Source of the DNA: Proteobacteria bacterium UBA4656
GTDB lineage: Bacteria; Pseudomonadota; Gammaproteobacteria; Xanthomonadales; Ahniellaceae
DNA length: 29,663 nt
Assembly: GCA_002405525.1 (NCBI GenBank)
Contig: DHLY01000058.1
Location: forward strand, 92,622 to 122,284
Reading direction: 5' to 3'
The notes beneath the pieces are model-generated. The model made no database searches, had not been told where the DNA came from, and saw only the letters and a program-made list of their open reading frames with translations. The translations under genes and the position numbers were made by a program. This document shows positions 23,079 to 29,663 of this stretch, piece after piece; within the stretch, counting starts at the first letter, position 1; every line of letters begins with the position of its first letter.

Positions 23079-23278
23079 GACCGCAATCGCGCGCAGTCGC
23101 GACCTTGCCCGTGCGCGGGCGGCGCTCCGATCAAGCGCGGCTTCAAGGCCCGCGGCGCGGCCCGGCCCCGAGCCGCCGAGCACCACGGCAGGCGCGACGG
23201 GCTTGCCCTTGTGCACGCCGTGCCCGACCATCCGGCTCTCGCGGCGCCAGACGCCGCGCCCACCGACGCAGGGCCTCA

Positions 23279-24262
23279 ATGAACGCCGACCGGGGACGTC
23301 CGACTTGGTACGCGAAATGCCTGCGGGCTCCGTCACGCCATGCGCGGCCCGGCGGCGCGACGCAGGCGGGCGCGCACGGCGGACCGGCCGCGCGATCGGC
23401 TTTCGCGCATCCCGCTGCGACGGGTGCAGCCGCGCGCGCCGCGGCCGTCGCGTTGTCGCTTGCCGCGTCGGCTCTCCCGTCCGCAGCAGCGCACGCCCAG
23501 GCGGCCGCGGCCTTCCGCTTCAGCGACCTCGACCTCCGCGATCCGCACCTGTTCACCGATTTCTTCGGCTGCCGCGACATCACCGACACGCCGCTGGCGG
23601 GTTTTTCGGTGAACGGCGAACTGCAGACCCGGATCCAGACCGACACCGACGGCGATGGCGCGCTCGATCTCTCGTACCTCGTCGAGTTCCTGCCGCTGGA
23701 CCGCGGCCAGTCAACCAATCTGATCGACTTCGGACTGGCCCGCTGCAGCGCACCCGTCGCGTCGACGCAGTGCACGCCCGTCCAGGCGTCGGCGCTGGCG
23801 GGTGATGCGACGCTGGCCGCCTCCGCCGCCTGCATGGCGGTCCTCCCGGGCACGACGCGACCCTACACGCCCGCGATCGTCACCCCGTCGGCGCCATGCT
23901 TCACGTCGCCGACCGGCACGCTCACGCTCAACCTCGGCGGGGTGCCGGTCACGTTGCGCAACGTCTCGCTGGCGGCGACCTTCGTCGGCAACCCGGGCGA
24001 CTCGCTCTCCAGCGGACTGCTGCGCGGTTTCCTCTCCGAGGCCGACGCCGACGCCACGATCCTGCCGCCGACCCTGCCGCTGATCGGCGGCCGCCCGCTG
24101 TCGGCCCTGCTGCCGGGCGGCACCGGCGCCTGCCCGTTGTTCAGCGACAAGGACGTGCTCGACGGTGTCGTTGGCTGGTGGTTCTACCTCGCCTTTCCCG
24201 CCGGCCGCGTCGTGATCGTTGATCCATTCGAGGACGGCTTCGCTCACGGCTTCGAGCCCTGA
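23279..24262 (+). CDS. Secreted protein with a calcium-loop-like motif and DGF-x3-FEP C-terminus
   Basis: 327 aa as started at ATG 23279, not recognised. A long Arg/Ala/Pro-rich lead (1-48) precedes a hydrophobic stretch (53-72, AAAVALSLAASALPSAAAHA), which looks like the true signal peptide; the real start may be a later non-ATG codon. The mature part opens FRFSDLDLRDPHLFTDFFGC, includes DTDGDGALD (122-130, EF-hand-like calcium loop) and about six Cys. Repeated hydrophobic beta-type segments and GTLTLNLGGVPVTLRNVSL suggest a beta-sandwich. It ends VVIVDPFEDGFAHGFEP; the D-G-F-E-type tail recurs in many exported proteins of Lysobacterales, possibly as a sorting signal (inference). No enzymatic motif is visible. 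It is followed convergently by the alkylsulfatase gene. Confidence 0.65.
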   Translation: MNADRGRPTWYAKCLRAPSRHARPGGATQAGAHGGPAARSAFAHPAATGAAARAAAVALSLAASALPSAAAHAQAAAAFRFSDLDLRDPHLFTDFFGCRDITDTPLAGFSVNGELQTRIQTDTDGDGALDLSYLVEFLPLDRGQSTNLIDFGLARCSAPVASTQCTPVQASALAGDATLAASAACMAVLPGTTRPYTPAIVTPSAPCFTSPTGTLTLNLGGVPVTLRNVSLAATFVGNPGDSLSSGLLRGFLSEADADATILPPTLPLIGGRPLSALLPGGTGACPLFSDKDVLDGVVGWWFYLAFPAGRVVIVDPFEDGFAHGFEP

Positions 24263-24444
24263 TCGGCTGCGCGGAGTCGGGCGCCCGGGCGAGCGCCGAA
24301 TGGCCCGTTTGCGGTTGAGCCACGCTGTTGCCGGATCCGCGATATCGCATCCCGATCCCGGTCCGGGCGGGAATCGAGGCAGCCAGGACTCGGCCTGCAC
24401 GGGACCTTCCGCCGACGCCGGGCGGCGTGTCCGCAGCATCCTGT

Positions 24445-26451
24445 TCAGCGGGTCACGATCGGGAACGTGCCCGGCGCCTTGTCGACCAGCGAGAACAGCC
24501 GCGCGAGATCGACCAGGCTGCCCTCGATGTCGGCCTCGTCGGAGGTCATCAGGGCCGCGGCGCCCGCCTGACCGGTCATCAGGCGGACGAACAGCGGCGT
24601 GCCGAGGGTGAGGGTGGCGGTCGCCTCCGCAGCGGGCGGGCCCTCGGCATGCCGCAGGACCGCGTTCTCGAGCCGCAGAACGTGGTTCTCGCCGCGGTCG
24701 GGAAAGCTGAGGTTGACCGTGATCGACAGGCCCTCGGCGTCGACGCCGTCGATCGAGGCCGCCATCCGGTCCAGAAACCGCTCGACCGGCACGTGGGCCA
24801 GCATGTCCTGCATTCGCGCCAGCGTGACGCCGCGCTCGGGCGGGCCGTGCCGTGCCTCGAATGCGCCGCTGAGATAGGCATTGCGCCAGGCCGACGATTC
24901 GGCGAGGTAGCCGAGCTGCTCGAAGGCCCGCGCCAGTGCCTCGCGCGCCTCGGCATCGTCCGCGTCGGCGTGCACCGCGTGCCTGAGCAGCTCGGCTGCC
25001 CAGCGGAAGTCGCCCCGGTCATGTGCGCGGCGCGCCGCGGCCAGCAGTGCGTCGCGTCCGCCGGCGAGTTCGACGTAGCCGCGACCGGCCTGCGCCGGAG
25101 GCAAGGGGCTGAGGTTGGACGGGTGGGCGTCGTACCAGCCGAGGTAGAACTGAAAGACCGCGAACACGTTGTGTCGCACCGTGCCGTAGTAGCCGCGCAC
25201 CGTGAGATGGTCGCGCAGCACCTTCGGCAGGCGCAGGGTCTCGGCGATCTCGGCCGCCGTCTCGCCGGCGTTCATCCGCCGCACCGTCTGGTCGTGGATG
25301 AAGCGATAGGCGTCGCGCTGCAGCGCCAGCGACGTGCGGATGCGGTCGCCGCCCCAGACCGGCCAGTGGTGCTGGTTGAACATCACCTGCGCGCCCTCCG
25401 ACCAGCCGATGGCGCGGTCGAGGTAGCCGGCCCATTTGAGCGCATCGCGCACCTTGGCGCCGCGCAGCGTGTAGAGGTTGTGCAGCGTGTGGGAGGCGAG
25501 TTCCGCGCCACAGAACGCGCGCAGATCGGGCAGCGAGAACACGAATTCGGACGGCGCCTCGCTGCCGCCCACGTCGTGGAACACGAAGCGCACGCCGTCG
25601 ATCAGCTGCTCGCCACCGCTCGCCGCGATGGTGACGGTCGGCGCGAGCAGGCCGATGCGTCCCTGCGCCACCGCCTTGCCCAGGCCGTTGTCGACCACGC
25701 CACCCGCATCGCGCGGCAGCCGGTCGCCGTACATGTACATCGCGCGGCGCGGCATCGCGCCGCCCATCATCAGGTTTTCGCTGGTCGCCTCGTCCATGAA
25801 GCCGGCCGGGGCGACGATCGGCACACCGCGGGCGCGCGCCTCTTCGGCGCCGATCACGCCCAGCGCGCCGCCGAAGTGGTCCACGTGGCTGTGTGTGAAG
25901 ACCACCGCGCTGACCGGGCGCTCGCCGAGGTGGCGGCGCGCGAAGGCCATGGCCGCCGCCGCGGCCTCTCGCGTGGTTGCGGTGTCGACCACGATCCAGC
26001 CGGTGTCGCCTTCGACCAGGGTGATGTTGGCGAGGTCGAAGCCGCGCAACTGCCAGATGCGGTCGACGACCTTGAACAGCCCGGCGTGGTTGTTGAGGAG
26101 CGCCTGGCGCCAGAGGCTGGGGTCGACGGTGGCCGGCGCCGGGCCCCGCACGAAAGCGAAGGCATCGAAGTCCCAGACCAGCGCGCCCTCGGCGTCGCGC
26201 ACCTGCCCTCGCGGCCGCGCCACCAGGCCGCGCGCGGCGTCCGCGAAGGTCGCCGGATCGGACAGGTCGGCCTCCGCGACCACCCGCGCATGGGCCTCGC
26301 GCACCGCGGGCGCGACGCGCCCGTCGGTCGCCGGTGGGGCGACCGCCGCCGGGCCGCAGCCCGCCAGCAGCGCGACCGAGAGGGCACCGGTCGGCCCGAG
26401 CACGCGGGCTTGCCGGCGGGCGGATTGCAGCCATGGCTTGCCGATCGACAT
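24445..26451 (-). CDS. Alkyl sulfatase (SdsA/YjcS-like), lipoprotein
   Basis: 668-aa metallo-beta-lactamase-fold sulfatase that cleaves primary alkyl sulfates such as dodecyl sulfate to the alcohol and sulfate. Residues 1-32 are a lipoprotein signal with lipobox LLAGC (Cys32), so the enzyme is tethered to a membrane in the periplasm. The binuclear zinc site is THSHVDHFGG (His187, His189, Asp191, His192). The Glu pair of SdsA1 is matched by PSEFVF (Glu302) and CGAELASH (Glu317). LHNLYTLRGAKVRDALKW and MFNQHHWPVWGGDR are family signatures. The dimerisation helices are at ~440-530 and the SCP2-like lipid-binding C-domain at ~535-668. GGGAGG lies five bases before ATG 26451. The gene follows prpF by 52 bases on the same strand and is likely its operon partner. 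Usual homologues are ~650 aa. Confidence 0.9.
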   Translation of the reverse strand: MSIGKPWLQSARRQARVLGPTGALSVALLAGCGPAAVAPPATDGRVAPAVREAHARVVAEADLSDPATFADAARGLVARPRGQVRDAEGALVWDFDAFAFVRGPAPATVDPSLWRQALLNNHAGLFKVVDRIWQLRGFDLANITLVEGDTGWIVVDTATTREAAAAAMAFARRHLGERPVSAVVFTHSHVDHFGGALGVIGAEEARARGVPIVAPAGFMDEATSENLMMGGAMPRRAMYMYGDRLPRDAGGVVDNGLGKAVAQGRIGLLAPTVTIAASGGEQLIDGVRFVFHDVGGSEAPSEFVFSLPDLRAFCGAELASHTLHNLYTLRGAKVRDALKWAGYLDRAIGWSEGAQVMFNQHHWPVWGGDRIRTSLALQRDAYRFIHDQTVRRMNAGETAAEIAETLRLPKVLRDHLTVRGYYGTVRHNVFAVFQFYLGWYDAHPSNLSPLPPAQAGRGYVELAGGRDALLAAARRAHDRGDFRWAAELLRHAVHADADDAEAREALARAFEQLGYLAESSAWRNAYLSGAFEARHGPPERGVTLARMQDMLAHVPVERFLDRMAASIDGVDAEGLSITVNLSFPDRGENHVLRLENAVLRHAEGPPAAEATATLTLGTPLFVRLMTGQAGAAALMTSDEADIEGSLVDLARLFSLVDKAPGTFPIVTR

Positions 26452-26503
26452 CACGCCCTCCCACACGTCGCGGTCACCGCGATGCGCACTCGTGTTCCCG
26501 GAC

Positions 26504-27712
26504 TCACCCGCGCAAGGTGCCTGCCGGCACGCGCACCCAGCCTTCCATCAAAACCCGCGCACTGCGGCTCATCAGCGCGCGCCGAACCACCCACGCACCG
26601 TCGACCTGCTCGGCCGCCGCGCCCACCCGCATGGCGCCGCTCGGGTGCCCGAAGCGCACCGCGTCGCGGGCGCCGCCACCGGCGGCTTCGTTGACCAGGG
26701 TGCCGGGGATGGCGGCGGCGGTGGCGATCGCCACCGAGGCGGTGCCCATCATCGCGTGGTGCAGCTTGCCCATCGACAGCGCGCGCGCGAGCAGGTCGAT
26801 GTCGGCGCCGCGCACGGCCTTGCCGCTGGACGCAGCGTAGTCGGCGGGCGGCGCGACGAAGGCGACCTTCGGCGTGTGCTGGCGCTTGGCGGCCGCCTCG
26901 GGCGACCGGATCAGGCCCATGCGCAGCGCGCCCGCCGTGCGGATCGCCTCGAACATCGCCAGCCGCGCCTTGTCCTCGTTGATGTCGGGCTGAAGTTCGG
27001 TGCCCTTCAGGCCGACGTCGGCCGCGCGCACGAACACGGTCGGGATGCCGGCGGTGATCATCGTCGCCTGCAGGGTGCCGACGCCGGGCACGTCGAGCGC
27101 GTCGACCACGTTGCCGGTGGGGAACATCGCCCCGCCCTCGTCGCCCTCGTCCACCGGGTCGAGGAATTCCAGCGGGATCTCGGCGCTCGGGAAGGTCACG
27201 CCGTCGAGCTCGAAGTCGCCGTCCTCCTGCACCGCGCCACCGGCGATCGGCACGTGGGCCACGATGGTCTTGCCGATGTTGGCCTGCCAGATGCGCACCG
27301 TGCAGGTGCCGTCGCGCGGGATGCGGTCCGCGGGGATGAAACCGTTGGCGATCGCGAACGGGCCCACGGCGCTGCTGAGGTTGCCGCAGTTGCCGCTCCA
27401 GTCGACGAAGGCGCTGTCGATACTGACCTGGCCATAGAGGTAATCGACATCGTGGCCCAGCTGCGTCGCCGGGCCGATGATCACGCACTTGCTGGTGCTC
27501 GACGTCGCCCCGCCCATGCCGTCGGTGTGCTTGCTGTAGGGATCGGGCGAGCCGATCACGCGCAGCAGCAGCGCGTCGCGCGCCGGTCCGGGAACGCGCG
27601 CGGCCTCGGGCAGGTCCGCGATCCGGAAGAACACGCCCTTCGAAGTGCCGCCGCGCATGTAGGTGGCGGCAATGCGGAGCTGGGGCGCGAAGGTCATGGG
27701 TTCCATGCTCAT
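26504..27712 (-). CDS. prpF: PrpF-type 2-methylaconitate isomerase
   Basis: 402-aa member of the PrpF/4-oxalomesaconate tautomerase family (diaminopimelate-epimerase fold). PrpF moves the double bond of 2-methylaconitate so that AcnD-type dehydratases can work in the methylcitrate route of propionate breakdown. The sequence is close to Shewanella PrpF throughout: ATYMRGGTSKGVFF (16-29), GSPDPYSKHTDGMGGATSS, Lys75 and Cys109 (DWSGNCGN), which correspond to the catalytic Lys and Cys reported for that protein, and RALSMGKLHHAMMGTA. The start is ATG 27712, with in-frame ATGs at 27706 and 27697; the last has GGA seven bases upstream. A perfect 8-bp hairpin ends one base before ATG 27712 (see findings). 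No prpC, acnD or prpB is present; the next gene is an alkylsulfatase. Confidence 0.9.
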   Translation of the reverse strand: MSMEPMTFAPQLRIAATYMRGGTSKGVFFRIADLPEAARVPGPARDALLLRVIGSPDPYSKHTDGMGGATSSTSKCVIIGPATQLGHDVDYLYGQVSIDSAFVDWSGNCGNLSSAVGPFAIANGFIPADRIPRDGTCTVRIWQANIGKTIVAHVPIAGGAVQEDGDFELDGVTFPSAEIPLEFLDPVDEGDEGGAMFPTGNVVDALDVPGVGTLQATMITAGIPTVFVRAADVGLKGTELQPDINEDKARLAMFEAIRTAGALRMGLIRSPEAAAKRQHTPKVAFVAPPADYAASSGKAVRGADIDLLARALSMGKLHHAMMGTASVAIATAAAIPGTLVNEAAGGGARDAVRFGHPSGAMRVGAAAEQVDGAWVVRRALMSRSARVLMEGWVRVPAGTLRG

Positions 27713-27713
27713 C

Positions 27714-27733
27714 CAGCGCGCCTTCGCGCGCTG
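27714..27733 (-). promoter_or_regulatory. Hairpin abutting the prpF start codon
   Basis: On the minus strand CAGCGCGC, loop GAAG, GCGCGCTG, then one base, then ATG 27712. The 8-bp all-but-A/U stem is perfect. TAACCT (27760-27755, minus) ~40 bases upstream is a possible -10, so the hairpin would lie in the mRNA leader and could hide the start. Confidence 0.45.
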
Positions 27734-27933
27734 CCCGGAGAGGGCACGGCGCGCAGGTTAGGTCGCCGGCAGGGCCACCGCAAGGTGGCCGCAAGCCGGT
27801 ACCGCTCGACGCACAAGGGCGACGGCCGGCAAGTCGGGCGACCCTTCGGCGCAAAAGTGCAGGCGCCGGACCATCGCTGGCCCCGGCGCGGTAACCTCTG
27901 CGGTGACACCAACCTCCGCCAAGGAACTCCGGA

Positions 27934-29394
27934 ATGCGCTCCGTTGCCCGCCGCCTCGCCATCGCGCCGCTCGCCCTGCTGGCGGCCGCGCAGCCTGCGG
28001 CCTTCGCGGTCCCGCCCCCGGCCACCATCCGCTACGACACATCGCCACGGTTCGGCGACTTCGACGAGATCGCCAAGCGTCGGCAGCTGCGGGTGCTGGT
28101 CCCGTATTCGCGCACGCTGTTCTTCGTCGACGAGACCGGTACCCACCGAGGCCTGAGCTACGAGTTCATGCGCGCTTTCGAGGAGCACCTGAACCGCAAG
28201 CACGCGAAAAACAGGCACTTGCGCCTGCAACTGATCTTCATCCCGGTCGCGCGCGACCAGCTCCTGGCCTGGCTGGAGGATGGCCGCGGCGACGTCGCTG
28301 CCGCCAACCTCACGATCACCCCCCGACGCCACGCCCGGGTCGACTTCACGCGACCGTTGGCGGGCGGCGTCCACGAGGTGTTCATCACCAGTCCCGACGC
28401 GCCGCCCATCGACGGGATCGATGGGCTCGCCGGCCGCGAGGTCCACGTGCGGCCCGCGTCGGCGTACCGCGAGCACCTCGACGGACTCAACCAGTCGTTG
28501 ATCAGCCGCGGCTTGGCGCCCATGGTGCTGCGCGATGCACCCGGCGTGTTCGAGACCGAGGACATGCTGGAGATGGCGAACGCGGGCCTCTACGACATCG
28601 TGGTCGCTGACGAGTACCTCGCCGACCTGTGGTCGAAGGTTTTCACGTCCCTCACCGTCCGCCGCGACCTGGTGCTGCGGTCCGACATCGAGGTCGCCTT
28701 CGCAATCCGCAAGAACTCGCCCATGCTCAAGGCGGAACTCGATGCCTTCATCGCCGGGAACGCAGTCGGCAGCGCGCTCGGCAACACCCTGGTCAAGCGC
28801 TACCTCGCCAGCACGCGATTCGCGCGCAGCGCGGCAGCGGACGAGGAAATGCGGAAGTTCCGCGGTCTCGTCAGATACTTCCGCAAGTACGGAGAGCAGT
28901 ACTCGATCGACTGGCTACTGATGGCGGCTCAGGGCTACCAGGAGTCGGCGCTGGACCAGGCTGCACGAAGCCAGGTAGGGGCCATCGGCGTGATGCAATT
29001 GATGCCGGCCACGGGCAAGGATATGGCGCTCGACATCACGGTCGCGGAATCGAACATCCACGCCGGAGTGAAGTACATGCGCTGGCTGGTGGACAACTAC
29101 TTCGACGACCCGAAGGTCGGCGAACTCGACCGCATGCTATTCGCCTTCGCCGCCTACAACGCCGGCCCGGGCCGCCTGCGCGGACTGCGGCGGACCGCGG
29201 AACAGCGCGGCCTCGACCCCAACGTCTGGTTCCACCACGTGGAGCACGTTGCGGCGGAGAAGATCGGCCGCGAGACCGTGCAGTACGTCGCCAACATCTT
29301 CAAGTACTACATCGCCTACCAGCGCATCGAGGAGCAGCGCGCCGAACGGCGACGGGCGCGCGAGGCGACGCGGGCGAGCAGCGCCGGCTCCTGA
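27934..29394 (+). CDS. MltF-like lytic transglycosylase (substrate-binding domain plus SLT domain)
   Basis: 486-aa exported protein. Signal peptide 1-25 (RLAIAPLALLAAAQPAAFA|V). Residues ~50-290 form a solute-binding-protein family 3 domain (LRVLVPYSRTLFFVDETG, GLSYEFMRAFEEHL, GDVAAANLTITPRR, DFTRPLAGGVHEVF). Residues ~320-465 are the lysozyme-like transglycosylase domain: catalytic Glu337 (AQGYQESALDQAA), GAIGVMQLMPAT (349-360) and AYNAGPGR (407-414). Such enzymes cleave the MurNAc-GlcNAc bond in the cell wall; the first domain is thought to regulate activity through muropeptide binding. The C-terminal tail is Arg/Glu-rich helix. AAGGA lies eight bases before ATG 27934, and TAACCT (27892-27897) is a candidate -10. 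It is divergent from prpF. The plus-strand end lies about 155 bases before the IS3-like terminus. Confidence 0.92.
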   Translation: MRSVARRLAIAPLALLAAAQPAAFAVPPPATIRYDTSPRFGDFDEIAKRRQLRVLVPYSRTLFFVDETGTHRGLSYEFMRAFEEHLNRKHAKNRHLRLQLIFIPVARDQLLAWLEDGRGDVAAANLTITPRRHARVDFTRPLAGGVHEVFITSPDAPPIDGIDGLAGREVHVRPASAYREHLDGLNQSLISRGLAPMVLRDAPGVFETEDMLEMANAGLYDIVVADEYLADLWSKVFTSLTVRRDLVLRSDIEVAFAIRKNSPMLKAELDAFIAGNAVGSALGNTLVKRYLASTRFARSAAADEEMRKFRGLVRYFRKYGEQYSIDWLLMAAQGYQESALDQAARSQVGAIGVMQLMPATGKDMALDITVAESNIHAGVKYMRWLVDNYFDDPKVGELDRMLFAFAAYNAGPGRLRGLRRTAEQRGLDPNVWFHHVEHVAAEKIGRETVQYVANIFKYYIAYQRIEEQRAERRRAREATRASSAGS

Positions 29395-29550
29395 GGCCGC
29401 TCGGCGCGTTCAGGTCGGGGCCCGATGCAAAGGCCCGCGATCCGGCGGGACTCCCGGTGCCCGGGATCGCGCCCCGGCAGGACAGGCGCCGCGAACCCAC
29501 GGACTCAGTGGCACGTTCCGCGCTGGTGCACGCCGTTCGGAAATGCACCC

Positions 29551-29663
29551 TGATCTTTCAGCCGCTTGACGGACACCGGGCTGGTGGATCCATACCCCCA
29601 ACCGGAGAGGTGTCAGATAAGCGGCAAGACGGTGAAGAAGGGGGGTCTTCGTGAATCCGTGTG
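29551..29663 (+). mobile_element. Left end of an IS3-group insertion sequence (cut by the window edge)
   Basis: TGATCTTTCAGCCGCTTGAC (29551-29570) followed by GGACACCGGGCT has the same layout as the E. coli IS3 left terminus, which begins TGATCTT and holds GGACAC then CGGCT at the same distance. A ribosome-site-like GGAGAGG (29604-29610) and a GTG (29610) follow, and a basic frame (SGKTVKKGGLRESV) starts at ATA 29617. It would be the start of OrfA with ATG changed to ATA. The rest lies outside. Recognition is from memory of IS3, so this is moderate only. Confidence 0.45.

Noticed and set aside
23079..23278. Possible decayed gene on the minus strand (GHGVHKGKPVAPAVVLGG-like reading, about 23143-23263)
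   Set aside because: The reading looks somewhat protein-like, but it is short, has no start or family match and runs into the antisense of the next gene. At most a relic.
24263..24444. Terminator in the convergent gap between the 327-aa protein and the alkylsulfatase
   Set aside because: Only a loopless palindrome (CGGGCGCCCG at 24278-24287) and weak imperfect stems, no T-run.
24328..26694. 788-codon plus-strand frame opposite the alkylsulfatase
   Set aside because: Antisense reading of a gene with a complete zinc site and lipobox; no protein family visible.
1..29663. tRNA genes, CRISPR arrays, phage or defence island
   Set aside because: No cloverleaf-like sequence, no spaced direct repeats and no Cas, restriction, integrase or phage structural proteins. 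A solitary PIN protein and IS ends do not make a defence island.

Overview
The window is high-GC, densely coded bacterial DNA. Codon use, the TonB-dependent receptor, the Lnt and MltF-type envelope enzymes, a PrpF-type isomerase and a short palindromic repeat built on the core GGGAGCGAGC..GCTCGC point to a gammaproteobacterium, most likely in the Lysobacterales (Xanthomonadales). No rRNA or other marker gene is present, so this placement is inference. I see no tRNA, rRNA, CRISPR array or phage genes. Both edges carry what look like the first ~100 bases of two different IS3-family elements, so the window may be a whole draft contig that ended at repeats.

Layout. 1-95: remnant of an IS3-type OrfA. 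157-1668: a GNAT acetyltransferase divergent from a PhzF-like isomerase. 1744-3231: proline/Na+ symporter PutP. 3377-4947: a PIN-domain protein divergent from a YedI/DUF808 membrane protein. 4960-5050: perfect 31-base palindromic repeat. 5130-5750: exported SOUL haem-binding protein.

5889-15708: seven genes all on the minus strand. In transcription order they are an M14 zinc peptidase, a 77-aa membrane protein, a TPR-sulfotransferase, a TonB-dependent receptor, a choline-monooxygenase-like Rieske oxygenase, a periplasmic amidohydrolase and an APC amino-acid permease. The last three are translationally coupled (TGATG, GTGA). The sulfotransferase and receptor are 25 bases apart and a good promoter lies upstream of them. 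This is the most interesting part of the window: outer-membrane uptake, periplasmic hydrolysis, oxidation and inner-membrane transport are encoded side by side, with a sulfotransferase of unknown target tied to the receptor.

15955-20231 (plus strand): exported SGNH hydrolase, an unrecognised Pro-rich anchored protein, and an 818-aa Lnt-like N-acyltransferase with a ~300-residue extra C-terminal part. 20262-22138 (minus): Tat-exported NAD-dependent epimerase and a DUF3228 protein. 22302-24262 (plus): two unrecognised exported proteins. 24445-27712 (minus): prpF followed by an alkylsulfatase lipoprotein. 27934-29394 (plus): MltF-like lytic transglycosylase. The rest, from 29551, looks like the left end of an IS3-group element.

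A recurrent feature is the start-site layout of four single genes (PhzF, PIN, SOUL, DUF3228): TANNNT, then exactly six bases, then the start codon with no Shine-Dalgarno. This suggests leaderless transcripts. Genes inside operons more often show a purine-rich ribosome site or stop/start overlap.
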